From the NCBI GenBank assembly GCA_938003965.1, contig CALKXI010000010.1, forward strand, positions 1-34,289: a DNA stretch of 34,289 nt, read 5' to 3'. A program made the translations under genes and the position numbers. Source of the DNA: an uncultured Chlorobiales bacterium. GTDB lineage: Bacteria > Bacteroidota > Chlorobiia > Chlorobiales > Thermochlorobacteraceae. The notes under the pieces are model-generated. The model did no database searches. It was not told where the DNA came from and saw only the letters and a list, made by a program, of their open reading frames with translations. Positions 16,962 through 25,534 of the stretch are shown here, piece after piece (the first letter of the stretch is position 1; every line of letters starts with the position of its first letter).

Positions 16962-18557
16962 ATGCTGTTGCGACTTCTTGTTACTTTTCTTGTTGGATTT
17001 TTAACATTAGGCTTTACAGTAGAGAATCTTTACGCGCAAAAGAAAAAGCCCTCGCACCTTATCAGCAAAAAACTCTCGAAGCGCGACCAACGCCTGCTCA
17101 AAGAATTACATACCGAATTGGATAAACTGCTATCTGACGAGGCGCATAACAACACGTTTTGGGGTGTTCATATCGAGTCGCTGAATCCGAAGTTCGGCGT
17201 TATTTATGCCTTGAACAGCGAGAAAAATTTTGTGCCTGCCTCAAATCAAAAGTTGCTCACAACGGCGGCGGCACTTCACTACTTGGGCGAATCGTTTCGG
17301 TTTCGAACATCAGCGCATACTTGGGGAAAAATTGTTCCCGCTGAGAACGGCGCAATGCGGCTCGATGGCGATTTAATTGTGTTGAGCGATGGCAATCCTT
17401 ATCATGCGGAGCGGTTCATTGACTCGACGGGCGTTTTTTTTTTCTATCAACTCGCCGATAGCCTTTTGGCTCGAAATATCACGCTTATTAACGGTGATTT
17501 GGTTGCCGATGACCGCTACATTCAAGCCTCGATTTACTCGCAAGCCGTTAGCGGCGGCGATGGTGATTATGCGTCTGACTGGGCGTGGGACGACCTTTTT
17601 TATGCCATGGCAGCACCTGCTTCTGCACTTGCTTTCAATGAAAATTATGTAACCGTCACGGTCTACCCTGCCGATAGCGCAGGCAAAGCTCCGAGCGTCA
17701 GCCTTTCACCCGACATTAACTTCTTCAACATCGAGAACAACGCGACCACAGGATTTGCACAAACCAAGCGCACAATCGAGGTCGTCCGTCGTTTCGGCAC
17801 AAATACGATTTTTATTTCAGGTTCAATTCCAATCGATTCGCGTGGCTTTCGCGAAAGAATTGCCGTCGAGCAACCCGCGCTTTATTTTCTCACCGCACTC
17901 AAAAAAGCCCTTGAAGAAAAAGGCATTCGGATTTCAGGAAAATTGCGCCGAAAAAACACGAACGACTTTTATTTGACCGACACGCTCCAACAAGTTGCCT
18001 CACAACTCTCGCCACCGCTCTTCTCGATTCTCGCTGAAACGAACAAAGCCAGCAACAACTTTTTTGCCGAACAGTTGCTTCGACGAATCGGCTATGCCTA
18101 TCGCAAAGAAGGCACGATTGACGCAGGATTAGACGCCGTGAAAGTTTATCTCAATTCACTTGGCATTACCGAGAAACATTACTACATCATTGATGGGTGC
18201 GGCTTATCGCGCAAAAATCGCATCTCGCCCTCGGCGATTGTCAAACTTCTGAAAAAAAATTATGCCGCTAATTCATTTGAGACCTATTACCAATCGCTTG
18301 CCGTTGCGGGCAAAGATGGAACGCTTCAAAATCGGCTTCGTGAAGGCAAAGCCCGCGAGATGACTTTTGCAAAGACGGGATTCGTGGGCGGTGTGCGCAC
18401 GCTTTCAGGATATTTTTATGGGGAAGACGAAGAATGGATTGTCTTCTCTATTATGGCGATGAACTTCACACAGTCGCGCCTTGATATTGAAAAAGTGCAA
18501 GACCAAATCATCGAACTTTTGGCAGAATGGGCGTCAGAACGGGCAAGCGCGCCATAA
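16962..18557 (+). CDS. dacB: D-alanyl-D-alanine carboxypeptidase/endopeptidase (PBP4 type)
   Basis: A 531-residue class C penicillin-binding protein (S13 family) that trims or cleaves peptidoglycan peptides in the periplasm. Residues 1-25 are a signal peptide (ending LYAQ). The serine motif SxxK is SNQK at 94-97, the second motif is SNN in NKASNNFFAEQLLRRIG, and KTG is at 471-473 in FAKTGFVGG, so the enzyme should be active. The large insert between SxxK and SNN (domains II/III) is present, as in PBP4. The gene lies between two related promoter-terminator modules and has its own likely -7 element. Confidence 0.95.
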   Translation: MLLRLLVTFLVGFLTLGFTVENLYAQKKKPSHLISKKLSKRDQRLLKELHTELDKLLSDEAHNNTFWGVHIESLNPKFGVIYALNSEKNFVPASNQKLLTTAAALHYLGESFRFRTSAHTWGKIVPAENGAMRLDGDLIVLSDGNPYHAERFIDSTGVFFFYQLADSLLARNITLINGDLVADDRYIQASIYSQAVSGGDGDYASDWAWDDLFYAMAAPASALAFNENYVTVTVYPADSAGKAPSVSLSPDINFFNIENNATTGFAQTKRTIEVVRRFGTNTIFISGSIPIDSRGFRERIAVEQPALYFLTALKKALEEKGIRISGKLRRKNTNDFYLTDTLQQVASQLSPPLFSILAETNKASNNFFAEQLLRRIGYAYRKEGTIDAGLDAVKVYLNSLGITEKHYYIIDGCGLSRKNRISPSAIVKLLKKNYAANSFETYYQSLAVAGKDGTLQNRLREGKAREMTFAKTGFVGGVRTLSGYFYGEDEEWIVFSIMAMNFTQSRLDIEKVQDQIIELLAEWASERASAP

Positions 18558-18565
18558 CTTGATGT

Positions 18566-18581
18566 TGTGATAATTATCACA
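18566..18581. promoter_or_regulatory. Perfect CRP-type operator palindrome
   Basis: TGTGATAATTATCACA is a perfect 16-bp palindrome that matches TGTGA-N6-TCACA, the consensus for CRP-family dimers. It starts 8 bases after the dacB stop. Its centre lies about 41 bp upstream of the start expected from the -7 element at 18603-18610, the classical position of a class II activator site. Confidence 0.65.
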
Positions 18582-18584
18582 GCC

Positions 18585-18610
18585 TTTGGCACGCTATTGT
18601 GTTATGTTTG
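18585..18610 (+). promoter_or_regulatory. Putative activator-dependent promoter of module B
   Basis: TATGTTTG (18603-18610) is a perfect TAnnTTTG element. The TTTG at 18585-18588 is only 14 bases upstream, shorter than the usual 17-23, so this promoter probably needs the activator site just before it. Confidence 0.4.
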
Positions 18611-18613
18611 TTG

Positions 18614-18713
18614 CGTGTATTCTTGAGAGATGTTCTTTGCTGTTCTTTCATTCGCAAGTATGAAGATAGTTCTTCAAGTATAAGCCTGTCGCAAGACGGG
18701 CTTTCTTATTTTT
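18614..18713 (+). ncRNA. Candidate small RNA (module B)
   Basis: Between the -7 element at 18603-18610 and the terminator at 18683-18713 lies about 70 bases without an obvious coding frame. The transcript would be close to 100 nt and end in a GCAA-loop terminator. It contains two TGTTCTTT repeats (18631 and 18642). Its existence is inferred only from the promoter and terminator signals. Confidence 0.4.
18683..18713 (+). terminator. Intrinsic terminator with GCAA tetraloop
   Basis: AGCCTGTC (18683-18690) and GACGGGCT (18695-18702) form an 8-bp stem with one G-T pair, closed by the GNRA-type loop GCAA, and a T-rich tract follows (TTCTTATTTTT). It would end module B, and read-through transcription from dacB. 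Confidence 0.85.
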
Positions 18714-18953
18714 CAAGTCTTTTCTGGGTTCAGGTTTCGCTCCACATCTAATTTTGTGCTTCAAACGCTCCTGTTGCAAATTGGCTTCTGCAATCGAAAT
18801 TTTGGTTGCTCTATTTCGTTAGTTCATTTGGCATGTCCTTAAACTTTTGGTAGCGGTTTTGGGAAGAGAGTTAATCGGTATGGCAAGCGAAGCAGAGCCT
18901 TACTTCACGAAATCAGTTGTATATTTAGGTTTAAATCCATTCCGTTCCTTTGT
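18714..18953. other. Leader region of the UDP-glucuronate decarboxylase gene
   Basis: No reading frame or RNA gene is seen here. TATATTTA at 18920-18927 differs from the TAnnTTTG element only in its last base and would place a start near 18933, about 20 bases before ATG 18954. Confidence 0.3.
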
Positions 18954-19940
18954 ATGTCAAAACCAACCACCGTGATTACAGGCGGCGCAGGCTTTTTAGG
19001 TTCACATCTTTGCGACCGTTTTCTTGCCGAAGGGCATCGCGTTATTGCTATCGACAACTTAATTACAGGCTCGGCGGATAACATCGCACATCTTTTTGGC
19101 CATCCGAATTTCAAATTCATTCAGCACGATGTAACGGAATTTATTTATGTGGAGGGCGAGGTGCATAATGTGCTTCATTTTGCTTCGCCTGCTTCGCCGA
19201 TTGATTACCTCAAACTTCCGATTCAAACGCTGAAAGTTGGCTCGCTTGGCACGCACAAGGCGTTGGGGTTTGCACGCGCAAAGAAAGCTCGATTCATGAT
19301 TGCCTCAACCTCTGAAGTTTACGGCGACCCGCTCGAGCACCCGCAAAAAGAAACCTATTGGGGAAATGTCAATCCGATTGGACTGCGCGGCTGTTACGAC
19401 GAAGCCAAGCGTTTCGCCGAAGCCATCACGATGGCATATCATCGCTATCACGGATTAGACACGCGCATTCTGCGCATCTTCAACACCTACGGCGAGCGCA
19501 TGCGACTTGACGACGGACGCGCTCTACCCTCGTTTGTCGGCTCTGCGCTTCGTGGCGAAGACATGACCGTTTTCGGCGACGGCTCACAAACGCGCTCGTT
19601 TTGTTATGTCTCCGATTTGGTTGAAGGCATTTGGCGACTCTTGCACGCCAACACGCATGAGCCGGTCAACATTGGCAACCCAAGTGAGATTACGATTTTG
19701 GATTTCGCCAAAGAAGTGCAAAAAATCATGAAGGAACTCACCGGCAAAGAAGTGGGAATTACCTACAAGCCTCTGCCCGCTGACGACCCCAAACAACGTC
19801 GGCCCGACATCACACGCGCAAGAGAATTGCTCGGCTGGGAGCCCAAAGTCGACCGCGCCGAAGGCTTAAGGCGCACGATTGAATTTTTCATCAAGAAAAC
19901 TGCATTACATACGAATGCATTCGACTCAGCTCGCTCTTGA
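18954..19940 (+). CDS. UDP-glucuronate decarboxylase-like SDR
   Basis: A 328-residue extended short-chain dehydrogenase. [10 protein letters not shown] (10-19) is the NAD-binding GxxGxxG, ASTS (117-120) supplies the catalytic Ser/Thr, and Tyr148/Lys152 lie in [12 protein letters not shown], the form typical of UDP-xylose synthase (UXS) enzymes. [14 protein letters not shown] and [16 protein letters not shown] are further UXS hallmarks. The expected reaction converts UDP-glucuronate to UDP-xylose for surface polysaccharide; a related UDP-sugar epimerase activity cannot be excluded. The Crp/Fnr gene overlaps its 3' end by 26 bases. Confidence 0.9.
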   Translation: MSKPTTVITGGAGFLGSHLCDRFLAEGHRVIAIDNLITGSADNIAHLFGHPNFKFIQHDVTEFIYVEGEVHNVLHFASPASPIDYLKLPIQTLKVGSLGTHKALGFARAKKARFMIASTSEVYGDPLEHPQKETYWGNVNPIGLRGCYDEAKRFAEAITMAYHRYHGLDTRILRIFNTYGERMRLDDGRALPSFVGSALRGEDMTVFGDGSQTRSFCYVSDLVEGIWRLLHANTHEPVNIGNPSEITILDFAKEVQKIMKELTGKEVGITYKPLPADDPKQRRPDITRARELLGWEPKVDRAEGLRRTIEFFIKKTALHTNAFDSARS

Positions 19941-20541
19941 ATTTCGCGTCTCGAAAGAGCTTAAAGCCAAACTCTTGGAATACAGCATCGTAAAAACCTA
20001 CCGCGAGGGCGATGTGATTTTAAGCGAGAACGCACAAATTCGCTCAATCCCAATGGTTAATCGCGGCTCGATTCGCGTCATGCGCACGGAAAAAGATGGT
20101 CGCGAAATTTTGCTCTACTACATCAAAGCAGGCGAATCGTGTGTGATGTCGTTCTTAGGCGGCTTGCATAATGAAACGAGCAAACTCAAAGCCGAAGTCG
20201 AAGAAGATGCCGAAATTTTGTTCCTGCCGATTGACAAAGTCCCTCTGCTCATGCGCGACTATCCCGAATGGCTCGATTACATCTTCAAACTTTATCACAA
20301 GCGATTTGAGGAACTCTTGGAAGTCATCAATGCGGTGGCGTTCAAGAAGGTCGATGAACGTTTGCTTTTGCTCTTGAACAAAAAAGCCGAACTTGCTCAA
20401 AGTAAAACGCTTTTCGTTACGCACGAACAACTTGCAAACGAGTTGGGGACGGCGCGCGTCGTCGTTTCTCGGCTTCTCAAACAGTTGGAAACAAACGGCG
20501 AGGTCAAGTTAGAACGCAATAAAATCACGCTGTTGCGATAA
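19915..20541 (+). CDS. Crp/Fnr family transcription regulator
   Basis: A 208-residue regulator with an N-terminal cNMP-type beta barrel (about 20-115), a dimer helix and a C-terminal winged helix-turn-helix (about 157-200). No Fe-S cysteine cluster like that of FNR is present. AGESCVMSF (72-80) replaces the CRP cAMP-binding segment, so cAMP binding is unlikely. In the recognition helix ([12 protein letters not shown]) the Glu that normally follows the first Arg is Val172. I choose ATG 19915 because similarity starts there; an alternative ATG lies at 19879. The start lies inside the 3' end of the upstream sugar-nucleotide gene. Confidence 0.88.
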   Translation: MHSTQLALEFRVSKELKAKLLEYSIVKTYREGDVILSENAQIRSIPMVNRGSIRVMRTEKDGREILLYYIKAGESCVMSFLGGLHNETSKLKAEVEEDAEILFLPIDKVPLLMRDYPEWLDYIFKLYHKRFEELLEVINAVAFKKVDERLLLLLNKKAELAQSKTLFVTHEQLANELGTARVVVSRLLKQLETNGEVKLERNKITLLR

Positions 20542-20554
20542 CTTTTTGCAATCA

Positions 20555-21283
20555 CTATTTGCGCTTCCACTTCCACATTTCTTTGTAGGGATTGATTGGC
20601 TTTGGCAAATCGTCTTTTCCGAGTTGTAGCACCATCAAGTGCAAATGCGTTGGCGAGCGGCGTTTGAAGGCGTGAAATCCTGTTCGTCCGACCTCGCCGA
20701 TTGGCGTGCCGCTGACAAGGCAGTCGCCGAGATTGACAAAAACGCTTCGCAAATGCGCATAGTAAAAGAGCCGTTTTGAAACGGTGTCGTAAATCCAGAC
20801 GTATTTTCCGCCGCGCAGTCGGCTTGTGTCGCTCCATTCGGTTTTTACCTCAATCACCACGCCGCTCGAAATGCTTAGCACGCGCACGGGCTCGTTGGTG
20901 CGGTCGTCGAGTTCATCTTGGTTGTTATCTAAAATGAAAATATCGTGAGCGGGGTGCGGGTTGTGTCGCGTTTTGGCGAAAAAGTCGAAGCCGTAGACAC
21001 GGTAACCGCGTCCGTTTTCGCCGACGGCTTGGGGCGTGTAGCCTTCAAGGGGAAATCGCCATTCCTTTTGCGTTGAAATGCCCCGATGATTCTGCTCAAA
21101 GTAGGCGTGTATCTCGGCGATGATGCTCTTGAACGCCGACATGGCAGAATCTTTCGTGATGGATTCGGCGCGAATTTGTTGCTGAAGCCTGACAAATTCC
21201 TCGCACGGCTTACAGTCCGATACGGCGTTTGAATCCAACAAGAAAATTAACAGTGCACAGAGCATTGCTGGTTCAAGAAGCAA
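20555..21283 (-). CDS. M23 family metallopeptidase
   Basis: A 242-residue protein with a hydrophobic signal-like N-terminus (MLLEPAMLCALLIFLLDS), likely exported. The M23 zinc site is intact: His110 and Asp114 in HPAHDIFIL and His215 in THLHLMVL, with His177 of FYYAHL as catalytic His. Members cut peptidoglycan cross-links, though many are regulators of other enzymes. The sequence shows an extra insert (EVKTEWSDTSRLRGGKYVW) in the core. The start overlaps the MoxR stop by 11 bases, pointing to one transcript with MoxR and the M16-like gene. The gene converges with the Crp/Fnr gene. Confidence 0.88.
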   Translation of the reverse strand: MLLEPAMLCALLIFLLDSNAVSDCKPCEEFVRLQQQIRAESITKDSAMSAFKSIIAEIHAYFEQNHRGISTQKEWRFPLEGYTPQAVGENGRGYRVYGFDFFAKTRHNPHPAHDIFILDNNQDELDDRTNEPVRVLSISSGVVIEVKTEWSDTSRLRGGKYVWIYDTVSKRLFYYAHLRSVFVNLGDCLVSGTPIGEVGRTGFHAFKRRSPTHLHLMVLQLGKDDLPKPINPYKEMWKWKRK

Positions 21284-22259
21284 TCAACCTTTGAACGATG
21301 GTTTCGGGTTTAATGCCGTCGGCTTCCGCACTGAAATTGGTGAGAATCCGGTGTCGCAACACAGGAAGCGCGACGCTTTGCACGTCGGCGATTTCAGGTG
21401 TCAGGCGTCCTTGCAATAGGCAGCGCACTTTGGATGCCAAAATCAGATACTGCGAGGCTCTTGGTCCTGCCCCCCAACTGACAAACTGCTTGACGTCAGG
21501 ATGTTGTGTGCGGGTTGGTCGCGTTTTATCGATGAGGCGAACGGCATACTCCACGACATTATCGGCAACTGGCACTTGGCGCACGAGTTTTTGATAGGCT
21601 AAAATTTTTTCGGCGTTCATGACCTTTTTCAGTTCGGGCTTGTAGGCGGAAGTGGTGGATTTCACAATGGAGATTTCTTCTTCAATGGTCGGATAATCGA
21701 TCCACAGGTTGAACATGAAGCGGTCGAGTTGCGCTTCGGGCAAGGGATAAGTGCCTTCTTGCTCGACGGGGTTTTGCGTGGCTAAAACGAAGAAGGGTTC
21801 GGGAAGTTGATAGCGTTTACCGCCTGATGTTACTTGATGCTCTTGCATGGCTTCAAGCAAGGCGGCTTGGGTTTTCGGCGGCGTGCGGTTGATTTCATCG
21901 GCAAGCACGATGTTGGCAAAAATTGCGCCTTGAATAAACTTAAAAAACTTGCGCTTCGTCTCATGGTCTTCTTCGAGAATTTCTGTGCCTGTGATGTCGG
22001 AAGGCATCAGGTCGGGTGTGAATTGAATTCGATTGAATTGCAAATCCAAGACCTTTGCCAAAGTCGAGACAAGCAATGTTTTTGCAAGACCGGGCACGCC
22101 AACCATCAAGCAGTGTCCGCGCGCCAGCACAGTCATCATCAGTTGCTCGATAATTTCGTCTTGTCCGATAATGACTTTGTGCATTTCGGTTTTAAGCGAC
22201 TTGAAATCTTCGGCAAGTTGTTCGGCAAGTTGTAATTCAGTTGAAGCAACGGCTGACAT
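21273..22259 (-). CDS. MoxR-family AAA+ ATPase
   Basis: A 328-residue AAA+ ATPase of the MoxR group, thought to act as a chaperone for assembly of metal or membrane complexes. The Walker A motif is GVPGLAKT (54-61), Walker B is VLADEINR (118-125), and the sensor-1 motif ATQNPVEQEGTYPLPEAQLDRF is complete. MoxR genes are normally followed by DUF58 and VWA-domain genes. Here the neighbours are an M16-like gene (6-base gap) and an M23 peptidase gene (11-base overlap), which suggests an envelope role, by inference. Confidence 0.95.
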   Translation of the reverse strand: MSAVASTELQLAEQLAEDFKSLKTEMHKVIIGQDEIIEQLMMTVLARGHCLMVGVPGLAKTLLVSTLAKVLDLQFNRIQFTPDLMPSDITGTEILEEDHETKRKFFKFIQGAIFANIVLADEINRTPPKTQAALLEAMQEHQVTSGGKRYQLPEPFFVLATQNPVEQEGTYPLPEAQLDRFMFNLWIDYPTIEEEISIVKSTTSAYKPELKKVMNAEKILAYQKLVRQVPVADNVVEYAVRLIDKTRPTRTQHPDVKQFVSWGAGPRASQYLILASKVRCLLQGRLTPEIADVQSVALPVLRHRILTNFSAEADGIKPETIVQRLIAS

Positions 22260-22265
22260 AGAAAG

Positions 22266-23630
22266 TTAAGTGATGAGATTTCCTTCTGCATCTTCAACGG
22301 AAAGCGCGCCAAAGCGTTCGACTTGATGGATCACTTGGTTTGGGTCGCCTGCAATTACAAATACAAACGATTCCGTGTGAAGATATTTTGTTAATGCATC
22401 AAGAATTTGCTGACGCTCCAGTGCATTGATGGCGTCAATGTAAGTGTTGTAATAAGATTTTGGTAACCCATAAAGTTCTACATTAGCAAGGCGAGCTGCA
22501 ACTGAGGCAGGCACTTCGTTTTGAATCACGAAATTTCCTGTGATGTATCGCTTTGCCGCCGTCAATTCTTTTTCGCTGATGCCTTCTTGCAACAAGCGAT
22601 TGACCTCAAAGAGAATTTGCTCAATAGCTTTTCCAGTTACTTCGCTTCGAACTTGGGTTGAGATGTTAAAATCGCCTGCGAGTCGAAGCGCGTCGAAGCC
22701 GCTACGGATTGCGTAAGTGAAGCCTTGCTTCTCGCGCAAGTTCATGTTGAGCCGCGAGCCAAAATAACCTCCCAAAATCATATTGCCCACATAGAGCGGA
22801 ATGAACGCCTCATCGTTACGCGCAATCGAGAGATGCCCGATGTTCAAAACCGACTGCACCGCGCCGTCTTTTTTCACGAGTCGAACTTCATTTTGTGCAC
22901 GCCTCTGCGGCAGTTCATAAAGCGGCTCTTCTACTGCGTGCGACGCCCACGCGCCCAAGTATGTTTCCAACAAGGCAATTATCGTATCCGCCTCAACATC
23001 ACCTGCGACTGTAACAAAGGCACGATTAGCAAGAAAATGTTTGTGATAAAACTCAAGCAGCTGCGCCCTTGTGAGTGCTTTCAGCGATTCAACCGTACCA
23101 AGCGACGGATTGCCGTAAGGGTGCGGCGCATAGATCAACCGATTGAAGGCTTCGGACGAGAGCCGCGTCGCATCGGCTTTTGAAAATTGCAACCGACTTA
23201 AACTCTGCTGACGCACAAACTCAATCTCACTTTCCAAAAATGCGGGATTCAACACCACATCGGAGAGAATCTCCAAACCTTTTTCCAAATGCTTACGCAT
23301 CACCGTAAGCGAAACGCTTCCAAAATCAATCGAACTTGACGCGGTGAGTTCTGCACCCAGAAACTCAATTTCATCAGCGATTTCCTTTGCCGTGCGCTTA
23401 TGCGTTCCTTGTTGAAGCAGCGCAAATACAAATGACGACGCTTTGAGCGCCTTCCCATCTAACACTGAACCTGCACGAATGTAAAGGCGAACATTTACTA
23501 ATGGCACGTCATGCTGTTCATAAATCATCACCTTCAAGCCGTTTGAAAGCGTGTGCTCAACGGTATCGGGAAACGAGGCATGAACAGGTTCAGGATTGAT
23601 GGGCGCAATGCGACGGTCGAGTGTGCTCAT
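22266..23630 (-). CDS. M16 family protein lacking the zinc motif
   Basis: A 454-residue two-domain M16 (pitrilysin-type) protein. GLKVMIYEQHDVPLVNVRLYIRAGS and EIADEIEFLGAELTASSSID are typical. At the position of the HxxEH zinc motif (residues 66-70) it reads SFVFA, so it should be a non-catalytic subunit of the kind that pairs with an active M16 partner. No active partner lies in the window. There is no signal peptide, so the location is uncertain. It starts 17 bases after a terminator hairpin and leads the MoxR-M23 operon. Confidence 0.88.
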   Translation of the reverse strand: MSTLDRRIAPINPEPVHASFPDTVEHTLSNGLKVMIYEQHDVPLVNVRLYIRAGSVLDGKALKASSFVFALLQQGTHKRTAKEIADEIEFLGAELTASSSIDFGSVSLTVMRKHLEKGLEILSDVVLNPAFLESEIEFVRQQSLSRLQFSKADATRLSSEAFNRLIYAPHPYGNPSLGTVESLKALTRAQLLEFYHKHFLANRAFVTVAGDVEADTIIALLETYLGAWASHAVEEPLYELPQRRAQNEVRLVKKDGAVQSVLNIGHLSIARNDEAFIPLYVGNMILGGYFGSRLNMNLREKQGFTYAIRSGFDALRLAGDFNISTQVRSEVTGKAIEQILFEVNRLLQEGISEKELTAAKRYITGNFVIQNEVPASVAARLANVELYGLPKSYYNTYIDAINALERQQILDALTKYLHTESFVFVIAGDPNQVIHQVERFGALSVEDAEGNLIT

Positions 23631-23640
23631 AATTTGTTGA

Positions 23641-23670
23641 AGTGAAAAAGGGACTGTTTGCAGTCCCTTT
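23641..23670 (-). terminator. Terminator after the acyl-CoA mutase gene
   Basis: On the minus strand AAAGGGACTG-CAAA-CAGTCCCTTT forms a perfect 10-bp stem with a 4-base loop and a T-rich tail. It separates the mutase from the M16-like gene 11 bases further on. Confidence 0.8.
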
Positions 23671-23678
23671 GAAGATAA

Positions 23679-25364
23679 TCAAAACACGGGCGTTTCTTCA
23701 TATATGCCGAACTGTTGTCGCAAGACATCGCAAATTTCGCCAAGCGTAACGTAATGATGCGCGGCTTCAATAAGCGGTGGCATGAGGTTTGCGCCGTCGC
23801 GTGCTGCTTTTGCAAGCCTTTCAAGTGAGGCTCTGACTTCTTCATTATTGCGCGAGGCTTTGACTTCTCTCAAGCGCTTGATTTGACGCTCTTCGGCTTC
23901 TTTGGTGATTTGCAGAATTGGAATATCGATTTTTTCATCTTTCTCAATGAAGTCATTGACGCCAACGATAATGCGCTCTTTGCGGTCGAGTTCTTGCTGA
24001 TATTTATATGCAGCGTTGGCGATTTCTTTTTGCATGTAGCCTTGTTCAATGGCTTCAATGACGCCGCCGAGTTTCTCGATGGTTTCAAAATACTTTTCGG
24101 CTTCTTGCTCCATTTTTTCGGTGAGGGCTTCGACATAGTAACTGCCGCCGAGCGGGTCGACGGTGTTCGTTACGCCGGTTTCGTAAGCAATGATTTGCTG
24201 TGTGCGAAGCGCAATGCGCACGGCTTTATCCGATGGAAGCGCGAGGGCTTCATCCATTGAGTTGGTGTGGAGCGATTGCGTGCCGCCTAGCACCGCCGCA
24301 AGAGCTTGAAGTGCGACACGCACAATGTTGTTTTCAGGCTGTTGGACGGTGAGCGTGCATCCTGCGGTTTGCGTGTGGAATCGCAGTTGCCATGAGCGTT
24401 CGTTTTTGGCGCCGTATTTGTAGCGCAGCCGCTTCGCCCAAATTTTTCGTGCCGCTCTGAACTTAGCAATCTCTTCGAAGAAATCGTTATGCGAATTGAA
24501 GAAGAAGGAAATGCGCGGCGCAATTTCATCGACATCCATTCCTGCAGCAATAGCGTGCTCGAGATAGCAAAATCCATCGGCAAGCGTGAAGGCAAGTTCT
24601 TGCACTGCTGTTGAGCCGGCTTCTCTGATGTGATAGCCTGAAACGGAAATCGGATTGAACTTCGGCATTTCTTTGGCGCAATAGGCGAACATATCGGTAA
24701 CAATGCGCATTGACGGCTTCGGCGGAAAGATGTATTCTTTTTGCGCGATGTATTCTTTGAGAATATCGTTTTGAATCGTGCCGCGCACGTTTTTCAGATT
24801 GCACCCCTGCTTTTGCGCCACAGCAATAAAATAAGCCAGTGCCACCATCGCCGTTGAGTTGATGGTCATTGAAGTGGAGACCTGCTCCAAATTGATGCCG
24901 TCAAAAATCACTTCCATGTCGGCAAGCGAAGAGACCGAAACGCCACATACACCGACCTCACCTGCTGCAAGCGGCGCGTCGCAATCCCAGCCCATCAAGG
25001 CAGGCAAATCAAATGCGACCGAAAGTCCAGTTTGTCCGCGCTCCAAGAGAAACTTATAGCGTTGGTTTGTTTCTTCAGGCGTTGCGAAGCCTGAAAACAG
25101 TCGCATTGTCCAAAGTTTGCCTCGATAAAGATTGTTGTGAATCGAGCGCGTGTAAGGAAATTCTCCGCTGTTTCCAATTTCGGTGTTGTAGTCGATGTGT
25201 GCGGTGTCGAGCGGCGTGTAGAGCGGTTTAATCTTTTCCCAACTCAAATTTTCATACTTCGCAGGCAGTTCTTTGGTCGTACGATTTTTCTCGAGCCATT
25301 TTTGAAAGTTGGCTTCGAGTTTTTCGAAGTCTGTTGCAAGATGTGTGTCGATTGCCATAGTCAA
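23679..25364 (-). CDS. icmA: Coenzyme B12-dependent acyl-CoA mutase large subunit, isobutyryl-CoA type
   Basis: A 561-residue TIM-barrel subunit, without the B12-binding domain, which must come from a separate small subunit not in the window. [12 protein letters not shown] and [16 protein letters not shown] are mutase signatures. Two specificity positions stand out. Where methylmalonyl-CoA mutase has Tyr (in RQYAGF) it has Phe90 (RLFSGF), and where that enzyme has Arg (VRNTYIYPP) it has Gln208 (AQKEYIFPP). The Phe/Gln pair is that of isobutyryl-CoA mutase; Ala117 argues against 2-hydroxyisobutyryl-CoA mutase. It would interconvert isobutyryl- and n-butyryl-CoA. The neighbouring E1 makes isobutyryl-CoA. 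Confidence in mutase is high, in isobutyryl specificity moderate. Confidence 0.88.
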   Translation of the reverse strand: MTMAIDTHLATDFEKLEANFQKWLEKNRTTKELPAKYENLSWEKIKPLYTPLDTAHIDYNTEIGNSGEFPYTRSIHNNLYRGKLWTMRLFSGFATPEETNQRYKFLLERGQTGLSVAFDLPALMGWDCDAPLAAGEVGVCGVSVSSLADMEVIFDGINLEQVSTSMTINSTAMVALAYFIAVAQKQGCNLKNVRGTIQNDILKEYIAQKEYIFPPKPSMRIVTDMFAYCAKEMPKFNPISVSGYHIREAGSTAVQELAFTLADGFCYLEHAIAAGMDVDEIAPRISFFFNSHNDFFEEIAKFRAARKIWAKRLRYKYGAKNERSWQLRFHTQTAGCTLTVQQPENNIVRVALQALAAVLGGTQSLHTNSMDEALALPSDKAVRIALRTQQIIAYETGVTNTVDPLGGSYYVEALTEKMEQEAEKYFETIEKLGGVIEAIEQGYMQKEIANAAYKYQQELDRKERIIVGVNDFIEKDEKIDIPILQITKEAEERQIKRLREVKASRNNEEVRASLERLAKAARDGANLMPPLIEAAHHYVTLGEICDVLRQQFGIYEETPVF

Positions 25365-25463
25365 AATTGGATTAGTGTTGATTGAGCGGCAGGAAGTTAG
25401 TTACTAGCTTCGTTACCTCACAAGTTAGAAGAAAAGATTGTTTGGGGTATGTGGGATTGCTTG

Positions 25464-25506
25464 TTGCAAGGTCGCAAGGGTTCAATACAACCTCACGACC
25501 TTGCAA
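25464..25506. repeat. Large inverted repeat between E1 and mutase genes
   Basis: TTGCAAGGTCG (25464-25474) is a perfect inverted match of CGACCTTGCAA (25496-25506). The stem can extend inwards to 16 bp with two mismatches around an 11-base loop. No T tract follows on either strand, so a normal terminator is unlikely; a processing or differential-stability element between the two cotranscribed genes is possible. Confidence 0.7.
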
Positions 25507-25534
25507 CGCATTTTGCGTTTATTTGGGTTGAGCG

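Noticed and set aside
18566-18581. Assigning the palindrome to the Crp/Fnr protein encoded at 19915
   Set aside because: Its recognition helix lacks the Glu expected for TGTGA contacts, so the link is not supported.
23679-25364. Naming the mutase methylmalonyl-CoA mutase
   Set aside because: The Tyr and Arg that bind the methylmalonyl carboxylate are Phe90 and Gln208 here; isobutyryl-CoA mutase fits better, though specificity is unproven.
25464-25520. The hairpin after the E1 gene as an intrinsic terminator
   Set aside because: No T run follows on either strand.
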